NCBI RefSeq assembly: GCF_040371545.1
Contig: NZ_AP029048.1
Span: 496,001-560,000 of the forward strand
DNA length: 64,000 nucleotides
Reading direction: 5' to 3'
Origin: Synechococcus sp. M16CYN
GTDB taxonomy: Bacteria; Cyanobacteriota; Cyanobacteriia; PCC-6307; Cyanobiaceae
The notes under the pieces were generated by a model, which was not told where the DNA came from, made no database searches, and saw only the letters and a list, made by a program, of their open reading frames with translations. How positions within the stretch are numbered: the first letter of the stretch is position 1; each line of letters begins with the position of its first letter. The position numbers were made by a program, and so were the translations under genes. This document shows, piece after piece, positions 37,074 through 46,163 of the stretch.

Positions 37074-37217
37074 TTAGTGCGCGGTGCCGTTTCCCTTGTA
37101 TTTGTCAGTGTTATAGTAGCCGCCTCGTGTACCAAAGAATAGGCAGGCCAAGGGAAAGAGTACAACGCTGGCTAAAAGCACGGTTCCCAGATTGAAGCTA
37201 GACAAAGCGGCATCCAT
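37074..37217 (-). CDS. Small single-helix membrane protein, 47 aa
   Basis: The frame reads MDAALSSFNLGTVLLAS, a hydrophobic helix VVLFPLACLFFG, then TRGGYYNTDKYKGNGTAH. This is far too well organised to be chance. The C-terminal Tyr/Gly/Asn motif is characteristic of a short conserved cyanobacterial thylakoid-type protein; I suspect an NDH-1 small subunit (NdhP-like), but I am not sure. It sits between the creatininase-family gene and the queuosine transporter on the same strand. Confidence 0.75.
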   Translation of the reverse strand: MDAALSSFNLGTVLLASVVLFPLACLFFGTRGGYYNTDKYKGNGTAH

Positions 37218-37273
37218 AGTTTTTTGTCTTAATTCAGACCAGCTTGGCGTTGAAAAGTTAATGCTGCAGAAGT

Positions 37274-38044
37274 TCAGCGTGTTTCCGTTGTGGATTGACG
37301 ATCGTTTGCGAATGAACCAGGGAGTTTCGTTTTATCCTCCGGGATACTCAGCCACCAGCGTAGCCAACCTGTGAGCCAGATAAATGGCAACGTGTCGGCG
37401 AGAGCGGCCAGCAATTTAAACAAGTAACCGCCCACGATAAAGCTGCCCAATTGGGGAATAAGTGGGGCATCTGTACGAATCGGTAGTACGTGAGCACCGT
37501 AATGACTGATCAGCACTACCGCAGTGGTGTCGACAAGTTGACTTACCAAGGTAGACCCATTGTTTCGAAGCCAAAGGGCTTTGCCATTGGTCAGACGCTT
37601 CCAAAAATGGAAGAGCTTCACATCAATAAATTGGGCAGTGAGGTAAGCCACCATTGATGCCCCGATTGTGCCAAAACTAAGTTGCTGAATGGTGCGGAAG
37701 GTAATGTCATCACTGCCTGGCAAACTCGGCAGTAGACCCCCGAGCCATAGAATTAGAATAATCCAACCGTTTAGCAGTAACCCCACCCAAACCAACTGGT
37801 TCGCCTTGTACTCTCCCCAAATTTCACTGATGAGATCTGTACAGAGAAAGGTGACAGGGTACGGGAGGGCACCAACAGCGACAACGATTGGCCAAGAACC
37901 TAACTGTCCTAGTTGTAGAAAGCGTGTGAGTCCAAGGATATTTAGCATCCCTAAAGTCCCGAGAAAGAACCCTGCCAACACCAAAAAAGTGATGTCACGG
38001 CGGGCTTGAATATTAGTGGCAGTGCTACTGACAGACGCAAACAT
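37274..38044 (-). CDS. Queuosine precursor transporter (YhhQ/VUT family)
   Basis: This 256-aa protein has about six membrane helices and the family signatures TFLCTDLISEIWGEYKAN and SMVAYLTAQFIDVKLFHFWK. The D-SEIWG motif and the later QLVDTTAVV segment are typical. YhhQ transports a precursor of queuosine (preQ0/preQ1 or queuine). The family is well recognised; the precise substrate is inferred. It may share a transcript with the 47-aa protein downstream. Confidence 0.9.
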   Translation of the reverse strand: MFASVSSTATNIQARRDITFLVLAGFFLGTLGMLNILGLTRFLQLGQLGSWPIVVAVGALPYPVTFLCTDLISEIWGEYKANQLVWVGLLLNGWIILILWLGGLLPSLPGSDDITFRTIQQLSFGTIGASMVAYLTAQFIDVKLFHFWKRLTNGKALWLRNNGSTLVSQLVDTTAVVLISHYGAHVLPIRTDAPLIPQLGSFIVGGYLFKLLAALADTLPFIWLTGWLRWWLSIPEDKTKLPGSFANDRQSTTETR

Positions 38045-39649
38045 GCTCGTGAAAAATTGACAGGGGTAGTAGTAGTTGAGCTATTGATACTTTTCTATCT
38101 ATCTTATGTTAATTGATGCTCTCTGGCGAAACAGCCTTGTCTGTGTTGACTTATTGACATCTGGACTGGTGCTGATGTACTGCGGCTGGACATTATTAGA
38201 TAACAATAGATTACACAATATCTCATTATGATCGAAGCTAGTGTTCGCAACGGCTAATTTTTGACATTGTATATTTTGAGCCCAAAACTCAGAATTAAAA
38301 AAACAGAAAAATAGTTATAGGCTATTAAATTCTTGCCGTTGTAAGTAACAAATGGAGGGGTCATTCTCAGATAAGTAAGAACGGTTTTGCGTCAACATTA
38401 ATATGATGACGTAGTGCCTTGAGGTTGATCTAGAAATGGCTGTGTATAAACAGCTAACAGAGACTGGTTGTAATTAAGCAGAGCCTGAGGTGATTAACAG
38501 AAAATAAATTTAATTTGTGAGAAGTAAATACTTAATTTAATCAATAATCACTAGTCATTTAGAGTTTATTAAAATTATTAGCTAAGGCCAGGCAAGCTTC
38601 TTTAAATGCCAAGCACATGCCGTTAGTTATTTTAATCGCCAGGTTGGTGTTATTTGAACCTTAAGTTAGGGTAGTTTTCTTCCCAATATTCTAGGGTGAA
38701 TATTGTGATTCTTATTAGTTGAATACTCTTATTTGGCTAGTTGTTCCATTCGACTACTTTTCGAAATAAAAACTTATTAACTCAATATAATAGATAGATG
38801 GCATCAATTTTAATTAGAGTTACGATCTTGAAAGAAGCTTAAAGTTTCCGATTTAATTATTAGAAGGAGATTAAATCGATAGTGACAACTAAATTACATC
38901 GCTAATCTACAGTAGATAGAGTAACCCCGCTAGCTAAATTTAACATGTAAGATATCGACAGAACTAGTATAACCTCATTTTATTTGAGTTTCGGCGAATG
39001 TTGACTTACTGTCAAATTAGCAAGCATAGTTTTAACTCTGCCCTAAATTTTCTTTGTTGTTTTATTAGGATCGAGCAGTTTACTAGGTCATGAGTTGATT
39101 AGCTGTCCTTGTAGTGAATCTTTAGCATACATGGTAAGTATCTTGGGCATGACTATAGAAACAGGGTGTGTACTCTCGGAAAGAACTTATTCATCGTGGC
39201 TACCGCACATAGTCACCGCAAGATAAAAGTCTTTTGAGAAGAGAGGTGAACCTAGATATATGCGTAACCATAAAATCTACTAACGTATTAAGTGTGGTAC
39301 TCAGGTGTTCAAGTCAGATCAACGGAGTGTTGGTTTGAACGTTAGCGATGCTAAGGAGATTTAAATTAGTAACAGCTGGTTTTGAGAGCTCCTTTTTTAG
39401 GCGCTCTAGTCTCGATTATTGAGGTGGTAGGCTCGCGATTGTAGGTGAATATGAAACATGGTTGGCTCCCCAGCCAACATTTCTCGTTAGTTGGTGGTTT
39501 ATGAACATCATAAGAATCGAAATTTTTGGGGACCAGTAGTTGCTCTAGTGCTGGTGTTTGTGGTCGAGTCGCAGTATCGGTCAACGTGCCATGGGAGACC
39601 AGAAGCCACCCCGTGATCAAGCATGATCCTCAAGAGGAGGATTCCTATC
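38045..39649. other. 1.6-kb AT-rich non-coding region upstream of pyrB
   Basis: The longest gene-free stretch after the 56.7-58.4 kb one. It is AT-rich with no frame that looks like a gene; the minus-strand frame at 39366-39620 has no family features. A small hairpin (39460-39477, GTTGGCT/AGCCAAC) lies near the right end. I saw none of the common RNA motifs (tRNA, tmRNA, RNase P, Yfr1). It may hold small RNAs or be decayed coding DNA. Confidence 0.5.
39636..39640 (+). promoter_or_regulatory. Ribosome binding site deciding the pyrB start
   Basis: GGAGG lies nine bases upstream of the ATG at 39650. The alternative ATG at 39623 lies upstream of this site and has no such sequence before it, so the downstream ATG is preferred. 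Confidence 0.75.
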
Positions 39650-40708
39650 ATGAGTGGCTGGAGCCATCGTCATCTTCTTGATTTGGCCTCGTTTTCTCGC
39701 GAGGATTTTGCGGAAATCCTTGAACTTGCTCAGCGTTTTCGCTCGCTTCCAGTCACTGGCGTTCGGAAACTACCAGTGCTGCAAGGACGTCTTGTCGTTA
39801 CACTGTTTTTCGAACCCAGTACACGAACACGCAACAGCTTTGAACTGGCCGCAAAGCGTCTCTCAGCTGACGTGATGAGCTTTTCGCCTTCTAGTAGTTC
39901 TTTGAGCAAGGGTGAAAGCGTGTTGGATACCGCACGCGCTTACGTTGCTATGGGTGCTGATGTGCTGGTCGTGAGGCATAAATCCACATCAGTTCCTCAG
40001 CAACTAGCTGCTGACCTAGATCAGCTTGGAAAGCGTACGATGATCCTCAACGGTGGCGACGGCCTTCACAGTCATCCGAGTCAAGGCTTACTGGATCTAT
40101 TCACGTTGGCACGACACTTTAACGCCCAACACCCGATGTTAGATGTGCTGGATGGTAAAAAAGTCGTGATTGTCGGAGATATACTCCACTCCCGTGTTGC
40201 TCGTTCCAACCTCTGGGCTCTTACTGCCTGTGGTGCTGATGTGGTGTTATGCGGTCCTCCTAGTCTTTTGCCAGACGATTTCTCGGCGTTTGTTGATGCG
40301 CCGCCACCGGGGCTGTCGTGTGATCCCGTTATGCAGCGTGGGCGGGTCACAGTCGAGCGTCGTCTTGAACAGGCGTTGCCTGGAGCTGATGCTGTGATGA
40401 CGTTGCGCTTACAAAAAGAACGCATGGCACAGCAGTTATTGACTAGCCTGGAGCGCTACCACAGGGATTACGGTGTTAGCCATGCGCGACTTCAGCTATG
40501 TGGACGGGAGGTTCCTGTGCTACATCCGGGGCCAGTCAATCGTGGTATTGAGATGACAAGCGCATTGCTAGATGACCCGTCGATTTGCCTTGTAGAAGAG
40601 CAAATAAGAAACGGTATTCCTGTGCGAATGGCATTGCTTTATTTGATGACAGCAACAAAGTCTGCAGCGGAACCGTCTTTACCGTCTTTCGCGCCGATTA
40701 GTTCTTGA
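39650..40708 (+). CDS. pyrB: Aspartate carbamoyltransferase catalytic subunit
   Basis: The enzyme makes carbamoyl-aspartate, the first committed step of pyrimidine synthesis. Motifs are [19 protein letters not shown] (carbamoyl-phosphate loop, about 52), LVVRHKSTS near 110, [18 protein letters not shown] (about 135) and [11 protein letters not shown] near the end. From the SD-supported ATG the protein is 352 aa, within the cyanobacterial range. A Ser/Pro-rich C-terminal tail is slightly long. No pyrR-like attenuator was seen. Confidence 0.97.
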   Translation: MSGWSHRHLLDLASFSREDFAEILELAQRFRSLPVTGVRKLPVLQGRLVVTLFFEPSTRTRNSFELAAKRLSADVMSFSPSSSSLSKGESVLDTARAYVAMGADVLVVRHKSTSVPQQLAADLDQLGKRTMILNGGDGLHSHPSQGLLDLFTLARHFNAQHPMLDVLDGKKVVIVGDILHSRVARSNLWALTACGADVVLCGPPSLLPDDFSAFVDAPPPGLSCDPVMQRGRVTVERRLEQALPGADAVMTLRLQKERMAQQLLTSLERYHRDYGVSHARLQLCGREVPVLHPGPVNRGIEMTSALLDDPSICLVEEQIRNGIPVRMALLYLMTATKSAAEPSLPSFAPISS

Positions 40709-41222
40709 GGGTTGGGAAATTTGGAAATTTCGTAGCGAGGTAACAGCACAAGGTTGCATCCGGTGCATTAATGGATTATCTTTTTTCTAACTCTCGTTTA
40801 TCTGCAGTAACTGCAAAGGTTATTTATGATTTGAATTGATGGTTGCTGGTAGTGGAAAAATTCGATTTCACGATAACGTAGTTGTCAGGATCCAAGCAAC
40901 AATCTGTTGTTGTTGCTTTTAAGGCAAGAATGCTTGCAGTCCGGATTACGGTATGGACTTGAGGTGCATTCAGTATTTATCTGTGATTTGACATGCTCTC
41001 ACTAAGATTTCAATTAGGAAACATAACTTTTGTATTCAAACTCTGCGTGGAAATTTTATATTTATTTTGTGAAGTACTTGTATTCTATTCGATTAATAAC
41101 GTCTTCGGTTTGATTGTCATAAAGGGAAGATTGCTTCACCAAGTAAGATTCTGTACCGATCCATATTTAAGAATGTGAAAATACTTTGGTTTGTTTTTAA
41201 TTCCCGCTTTGATCTTTTAAAT
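40709..41222. other. 514-bp intergenic region after pyrB
   Basis: No supported gene lies between the pyrB and ycf20 3' ends; a 61-codon AT-rich frame at 40993-41178 has no recognisable features. A hairpin with 8-bp arms (AAGCAACA at 40894-40901 and TGTTGCTT at 40911-40918) is followed by TT and could be a weak terminator for pyrB. Confidence 0.4.
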
Positions 41223-41555
41223 CTAAATTAGTTTGAACGCCTCAAGAAATAGTCCATAAAGGAATCCAATCCTACTGAGGTTTAACAAGTGTTCTAGCAA
41301 CATCCATTGCGATTTTCTTTTACGGATGCGCCGCATGGTGAGCTCGCTTCCTAGAACCACAATAAGTGCAGCAACTGGATCCATCTGAGAAAGAACACCT
41401 GCTACAGACGTCGTAGCACTGCCTAGTAAGAAGCCGCTGAATAAGGCAATGACCAATAACGACAGCCGTCTCCATGGATTTTGAGCCCAACAGTCAAAAC
41501 GGTCAACCACATCGCCCCATTGGCTTTGTAATCGAGTGGTCTGGAATCGTCGCAC
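41223..41555 (-). CDS. ycf20: Ycf20 family (DUF565) membrane protein
   Basis: This 110-aa protein has the family pattern NPWRRLSLLVIALFSGFLLGS, a second hydrophobic helix PVAALIVVLGSEL and the C-terminal NLSRIGFLYGLFLEAFKLI. Ycf20 is found in cyanobacteria and plastids and has been tied to light stress/quenching in algae, but its mechanism is unknown. Length and motif order match well. Confidence 0.88.
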   Translation of the reverse strand: MRRFQTTRLQSQWGDVVDRFDCWAQNPWRRLSLLVIALFSGFLLGSATTSVAGVLSQMDPVAALIVVLGSELTMRRIRKRKSQWMLLEHLLNLSRIGFLYGLFLEAFKLI

Positions 41556-41805
41556 AATTCACACCAAAAAGATAGACAGGAATGCTGTCTTAATGATTCT
41601 CATCATCCAGTCAAAGCTCTATAGCTCTTTATTTATGACGGGAATAAAAGTGTTGCAGCAAGCCTCATACCCCCATAAACATCAGATTTCATAAAGAATT
41701 ACAGAAAATCCCTAGACTAAATATTATAAGGATTTGTGAAATAAGACCAAAATGAATTTATTCAGTAATGAATTCATTCAGTTTGGAGATGTTTTATGCT
41801 GAAAC

Positions 41806-42006
41806 TTATTTGGACTCAGCTTTTGCTTTTCGCGATGAACTACTTTCAAGAAGCTCTAGCAAGGCTTCCATCTGGGCCATAACTCCACGTACTTCTCCAA
41901 CCTCGGGCAAAAGACCGTCTTCCATCACTCCTTGATGCATCTCGCGAAGCTCCTGGCGGATGTAGCGCAGGTGGCTAACGACCTGTTCGCGTTTCGACTG
42001 CGACAT
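41806..42006 (-). CDS. Small helical hypothetical protein, 66 aa
   Basis: The protein is charged and almost entirely helical (SKREQVVSHLRYIRQELREM, then VRGVMAQMEALLELLESSSS). It lacks membrane segments and known motifs. Codon use and helix periodicity support coding; it may form a coiled coil. I take it to be a lineage-conserved hypothetical protein but cannot name a family. It lies upstream of ycf20 on the same strand with a 250-bp gap. Confidence 0.6.
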   Translation of the reverse strand: MSQSKREQVVSHLRYIRQELREMHQGVMEDGLLPEVGEVRGVMAQMEALLELLESSSSRKAKAESK

Positions 42007-42192
42007 CGATAACAGGAAATTTCACTTTTCCTCTTTTACCCCATGATGCGCCAGTATTGTTGAATCCGTTGGTGGCCAACAGTTCGGGTTTTGAATGTCA
42101 GCAGCGCTGCCGAGCAAGCTGGAACACGCATGAAAATAGTTGAATCAAGTTCCTGTAGGAGAGGAAAGTGGGAAGAAACACTCCAGGTCTAA

Positions 42193-42265
42193 TGGAGAAT
42201 AGGGGACTTGAACCCCTGACCTCTGCAGTGCGATCGCAGCGCTCTACCAGCTGAGCTAATTCCCC
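42193..42265 (-). tRNA. tRNA-Ala (anticodon CGC)
   Basis: On the minus strand the sequence begins GGGGAATTAGCTCAGCTGG and ends ATTCTCC plus discriminator A. The acceptor stem pairs with one G-T. The anticodon loop ATCGCAC lies between CTGCG and TGCAG and reads CGC, for alanine GCG codons. The T loop is TTCAAGT. No CCA is encoded. Confidence 0.93.
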
Positions 42266-42334
42266 ACCACTTGACGTTAACTGCTGATCACTGCGCCGGT
42301 TCAAACCTAAGTTGTCATACCTTTGTCAAACCTG

Positions 42335-42535
42335 ATGGCCACGCCAGAACAACTCAAGTCGTTTAATGAAGAAACGATCGCAGAGCTCGCACTCAGATTA
42401 GAAGAGGATGACTACTCCATTCCATTTGATAGCCTCTCTGATTGGCATTTGTTACGTGCGCTGGCCATTCACCGTCCGGAGTTAGCACTTCCCTACCACC
42501 ATCTCATAGACCAAGAACCCTTTGACGAAGACTGA
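42335..42535 (+). CDS. DUF2555 family protein, 66 aa
   Basis: This small acidic protein starts MATPEQLKSFNEETI and contains LALRLEEDDYSIPFDSLSDW then HLLRALAIHRPELA, the pattern of DUF2555, a cyanobacterial family of unknown function. I prefer the ATG at 42335 to the TTG at 42323. Its 3' end overlaps the coaBC start by 14 bp, so the genes are co-transcribed. Confidence 0.83.
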   Translation: MATPEQLKSFNEETIAELALRLEEDDYSIPFDSLSDWHLLRALAIHRPELALPYHHLIDQEPFDED

Positions 42536-43847
42536 TTCGGTGCTACCAGGAGCAGGGCCTCTATTGAGGCGGCATGTACTTGTGGCAGCTAGCGGCAGCA
42601 TCGCAGCTGTGAAAACGCCTTTGTTAGTCAGTGCACTGATCAAGGCTGGTGCTGTGGTGCGCTGTTTGGTTACTCCTAATGCGGAGCACCTAGTTAGTCC
42701 TATTGCTTTAGCAAGTCTCAGCCGCCATCATTGTTATCGGGATAGCGATCAATGGGATCCATCGAGAAGCCGGCCTTTGCATATTGAGTTGGCTGAATGG
42801 GCAGAAGTAGTTGTAGTAGCTCCTATGAGCGTCAGCTCTCTGAGCCGTTGGTGTCAGGGATCGGCTAACGGTTTATTAGCCAGCGTTCTACTGGCGATTG
42901 AAGTACCTGTGTTGGTTGCTATAGCGATGAATACAGCCATGTGGAAACACCCGACTGTTCAACAAAACTGGAAGACGGTAAAGGCGTTTCCTGGTGTTGT
43001 TACGCTCTCTCCCACAACTGGATTGTTGGCCTGTGATCGTCTTGGTAATGGCCGTATGGCAGATCCAGATTTGATCATGTTGGCCATTGCATCTCTATTC
43101 AGTCGCACGGAAGCCAAAGCATTGGCTGATCGTGACTGGAAAGGTAAGCGGCTTTTAGTCACAGCAGGACCCACCCAAGAGTCGATTGATCAGGCTCGTG
43201 TTCTTACAAATCGCAGCAGCGGTCGTATGGGTGTGCTCTTGGCACAGGCGGCTCATCTCCGAGGTGCGAGCGTGCAGCTGATCCATGGTCCACTCTCTGT
43301 ACCGGAAGCATGGTTAGAGGGACTGGATTGTTCCCCGGTACGTACTGCTGCAGAAATGCAGGAGGCTATTGCTGAACGACAGCCATTCGTTGAGTTTATT
43401 GCGATGGTAGCGGCTGTGACCGATTTCTGCCGAATTGAACCCTCGTCGGAAAAGTTATCAAAAACTCACTTGTCAGATTTTTTGGCTTCGGGTTGGAGTC
43501 AGGTGCCAGATTTGTTAGCGAATTTGTCGCGGCAACGTCCCGTCGGGCAGATATTGCTTGGTTTTGCTAGTCTGACCGGCGAGGATGCGATTTTGATCGA
43601 AAAAGGTGAAATTAAACGTCGGGTTAAGGGCTGCGATTTGCTAATGGTTAACCCTATAGATAGGCTGGGTCAGGGCTTTGATGATCAAGCTAATGGTGGT
43701 TGGTTGCTAGGGGAGAGCTGGATTCGCGAGATGCCGATTACATCAAAATTATCTCTAGCACATCGACTTCTCGATGAGATGCGCCAACTGCTTGTTAGCT
43801 CTGCGGTTGAACCAGGTTTAGTCGAGTTACCAGTGGTTAATATCTAG
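42522..43847 (+). CDS. coaBC: Bifunctional phosphopantothenoylcysteine decarboxylase/synthase
   Basis: This bifunctional enzyme makes 4'-phosphopantetheine precursor for coenzyme A. The N-terminal flavoprotein CoaC domain (about 15-185) shows LVAASGSIAAVKTP, VAPMSVSSLSRWCQGSANGLL and AMNTAMWKHP. The C-terminal CoaB domain (about 205-425) shows LLVTAGPTQESID, RVLTNRSSGRMG and the LLGFASLTGEDA segment. The likely start is TTG at 42522, inside the DUF2555 end. At 441 aa it is slightly longer than many homologues. Parts of the second domain look less conserved, but all landmarks are present. Confidence 0.93.
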   Translation: MTKTDSVLPGAGPLLRRHVLVAASGSIAAVKTPLLVSALIKAGAVVRCLVTPNAEHLVSPIALASLSRHHCYRDSDQWDPSRSRPLHIELAEWAEVVVVAPMSVSSLSRWCQGSANGLLASVLLAIEVPVLVAIAMNTAMWKHPTVQQNWKTVKAFPGVVTLSPTTGLLACDRLGNGRMADPDLIMLAIASLFSRTEAKALADRDWKGKRLLVTAGPTQESIDQARVLTNRSSGRMGVLLAQAAHLRGASVQLIHGPLSVPEAWLEGLDCSPVRTAAEMQEAIAERQPFVEFIAMVAAVTDFCRIEPSSEKLSKTHLSDFLASGWSQVPDLLANLSRQRPVGQILLGFASLTGEDAILIEKGEIKRRVKGCDLLMVNPIDRLGQGFDDQANGGWLLGESWIREMPITSKLSLAHRLLDEMRQLLVSSAVEPGLVELPVVNI

Positions 43848-44007
43848 AAAGATGAACCGAAGTATTTTGATTTGAATCGGCGACGTCGGCAATTTGTGAG
43901 TTGTTGAAATTTACATAAGCTAGCTTTGTCTTGATTTGGTAAGTTTTATAGGATTAGCATTCGTTAGCATCATACCCAGTGACGGCGTCAAGCTGTACTG
44001 TTTTCCT

Positions 44008-44835
44008 ATGCGCATCCGTTCCTTGCTGGTCATAGTGCTGGCGTTGTGTTTCACTTTTTTAACCACGGCTTGCAGCGGCAGTACCGTTGCAAGCCGTGGT
44101 GAGTCCAATGTGACCTATGATGACATTCGCAACACTGGTAAAGCTAACGATTGCCCTACAATCGGGGACTCAGCACGTGGTTCTATTCCTCTAACCATTG
44201 GCGGGAAATATCAGCTTCGCGAAATCTGTATGCATCCTGTACAGGTTTACGCAAAGGAAGAGCCCAAGAATATTCGTCAGAAAGCTGAATTTGTTGAAGG
44301 CAAAATTCTGACGCGTTATACGTCTAGCCTTGATGAGGTTTACGGTGACTTAACAGTAACTGAATCCGGTCTTCAGTTTCAAGAGAAAGGTGGGATCGAT
44401 TTCCAACCGATTACGGTGCTGGTTCCTGGCGGCGAAGAGTTTCCCTTCGCATTTTCTAGTAAGTCTTTGAATGCCAACGCTGATGGTACCGCCATCACCA
44501 CTAGTACCGATTTTGAAGGAACCTATCGCACTCCAAGTTATCGCACGAGTAATTTCATTGACCCCAAGGGTCGTGCTTTGACCACCGGTGTTCAGTATGC
44601 TCAGGGTCTGATTGCACTCGGAGGAGACGAAAAAGATCTTGAGAAGGACAATAACAAGCGATATATTGATGGCCTTGGTAACATGAGTATGTCAATAACC
44701 CGGGTAGATCCTGAGACCGGAGAGTTTGTTGGCGTCTTTACAGCGATTCAGCCATCCGATTCTGATATGGGTGGTCGTGAAGTGGTTGACATTAAGGTTA
44801 GTGGCGATTTGTATGGACGTTTAGAGGAGGTTTAA
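44008..44835 (+). CDS. psbO: Photosystem II manganese-stabilising protein PsbO
   Basis: PsbO is the extrinsic lumen protein that protects the manganese cluster. The chosen ATG gives a Sec-type signal peptide (MRIRSLLVIVLALCFTFL, cleavage region TTACSG) and then a mature chain. The chain has TYDDIRNTGKANDCPTI, ICMHPVQVYAKEE, EGTYRTPSYRTSNFIDPKGR and the C-terminal GDLYGRLEEV. The two cysteines of the mature chain (in NDCP and EICM) form the known disulfide. Length of 275 aa is normal. The last codons and stop lie inside a long inverted repeat. Confidence 0.96.
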   Translation: MRIRSLLVIVLALCFTFLTTACSGSTVASRGESNVTYDDIRNTGKANDCPTIGDSARGSIPLTIGGKYQLREICMHPVQVYAKEEPKNIRQKAEFVEGKILTRYTSSLDEVYGDLTVTESGLQFQEKGGIDFQPITVLVPGGEEFPFAFSSKSLNANADGTAITTSTDFEGTYRTPSYRTSNFIDPKGRALTTGVQYAQGLIALGGDEKDLEKDNNKRYIDGLGNMSMSITRVDPETGEFVGVFTAIQPSDSDMGGREVVDIKVSGDLYGRLEEV

Positions 44836-44909
44836 ATTCACATAAAGTCCCATACAAAGGGAATTATTACTACTTTCCCTTTGTATGGGACTTTATGTGA
44901 ATTTAAACC
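44829..44909. repeat. Perfect 35-bp inverted repeat at the end of psbO
   Basis: The left arm (44829-44863) begins in the penultimate psbO codon and includes its TAA. The right arm (44875-44909) is its exact complement, separated by an 11-base loop. The RNA would form a 35-bp hairpin right at the stop. There is no T-run, so it is unusual as an intrinsic terminator; it could stabilise the psbO mRNA 3' end or be processed by RNase III. Perfect arms suggest recent origin. Confidence 0.95.
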
Positions 44910-44944
44910 CAATCTATAATATTAGCCGGTCCTAATTAACTACC

Positions 44945-46117
44945 ATGACCGCCAGCGCCTTTACTCCAAGTCAACGGTCAGGGGTAATAGCCCCTCACGG
45001 AGGTGACTTGCTAAACCTAATGGTACCTGAGGCTAATCGCACTACAGTTAGTGCCTCAGCTACCAAATCATTGGAGTGCTCTGATCGCAGTGCCTGCGAT
45101 ATCGAACTCTTAATAATAGGCGCTTTTTCCCCGCTCCGTGGCTTTATGCATCAGGAAGACTATAACGCTGTTGTCGCAAGGAATCGTACCGTCTCTGGCC
45201 ACCTTTTTGGCCTGCCGATCGTGATGGATACAGATCAGGAAGATGTTATCGTAGGTGACAGACTTTTGCTTAACTACAAAGGTCAAGAGCTTGCTGTTCT
45301 TGATGTTGAGAGCAAATGGGAACCAGATAAAGTTATTGAGGCACAGAGTTGTTACGGTACTACATCACTCGAGCATCCTGCCACGCGCATGATTGCGATG
45401 GAGCGTAAACGCTTTTACTTAGGTGGAACTTTAAAGGGTTTGTCACTACCGAAACGTGTATTTCCATGCAAAACCCCCGCTGAAGTTCGTGCTGGTCTAC
45501 CAAGCGGTGAAGACGTAGTAGCTTTCCAATGCCGTAATCCCATTCACCGCGCCCACTATGAACTGCTCACCCGTGCGCTTCATGCTCCAAATGTGAGCAA
45601 GAACGCAGTGGTGCTAGTTCACCCCACTTGTGGTCCAACACAACAAGATGATATACCAGGGGCTATGCGTTTTGAAACCTATGAACGCTTGGCTGCAGAA
45701 GTAGATAATGATCGGATTCACTGGGCTTACCTCCCTTATGCGATGCATATGGCAGGACCCCGGGAGGCATTGCAGCATATGATCATTCGCCGTAATTATG
45801 GTTGTACCCGCTTTATCATCGGGCGTGACATGGCGGGCTGTAAATCTTCCCTCAGCGGTAGCGATTTCTATGGGCCCTATGAGGCTCAGAATTTTGCCAA
45901 GGAATGCGCGCCAGAGCTTGCCATGGAAACGGTACCATCGTTGAATCTTGTTTACACAGATGAGGAAGGTTATGTCACCGCTGAGTACGCTGAAACTCAC
46001 CGGCTTCATGTTAAAAAACTGAGCGGTACCCAGTTTCGCAAGATGCTGCGCAGTGGTGAGGAAATCCCTGAGTGGTTTGCTTTTAAGAGTGTTGTTAAAG
46101 CTCTCCGCGCCCTATGA
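44945..46117 (+). CDS. sat: ATP sulfurylase (sulfate adenylyltransferase)
   Basis: Sat makes adenosine 5'-phosphosulfate from sulfate and ATP, the entry to sulfur assimilation. The 390-aa sequence shows the PUA-like N-terminal domain, the QxRNPxHxxH motif as QCRNPIHRAHYELLTRAL (near residue 198) and GRDMAGCKSSLSGSDFYGPY (near 296). The C-terminal SGTQFRKMLRSGEEIPEWF closes the fold. It is a monofunctional homomeric type. The start is ATG at 44945, 35 bp after the psbO hairpin. Confidence 0.97.
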   Translation: MTASAFTPSQRSGVIAPHGGDLLNLMVPEANRTTVSASATKSLECSDRSACDIELLIIGAFSPLRGFMHQEDYNAVVARNRTVSGHLFGLPIVMDTDQEDVIVGDRLLLNYKGQELAVLDVESKWEPDKVIEAQSCYGTTSLEHPATRMIAMERKRFYLGGTLKGLSLPKRVFPCKTPAEVRAGLPSGEDVVAFQCRNPIHRAHYELLTRALHAPNVSKNAVVLVHPTCGPTQQDDIPGAMRFETYERLAAEVDNDRIHWAYLPYAMHMAGPREALQHMIIRRNYGCTRFIIGRDMAGCKSSLSGSDFYGPYEAQNFAKECAPELAMETVPSLNLVYTDEEGYVTAEYAETHRLHVKKLSGTQFRKMLRSGEEIPEWFAFKSVVKALRAL

Positions 46118-46163
46118 ATTGCGAGGACTCGTTTAACATTCCTTCATCTGTGAGGGGCGACCT

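Noticed and set aside
39366-39620. 84-codon minus-strand frame upstream of pyrB
   Set aside because: No family pattern, and its 5' end runs into the pyrB upstream region. Likely chance.
40993-41178. 61-codon AT-rich frame after pyrB
   Set aside because: Phe/Leu-rich composition is expected from AT-rich non-coding DNA.
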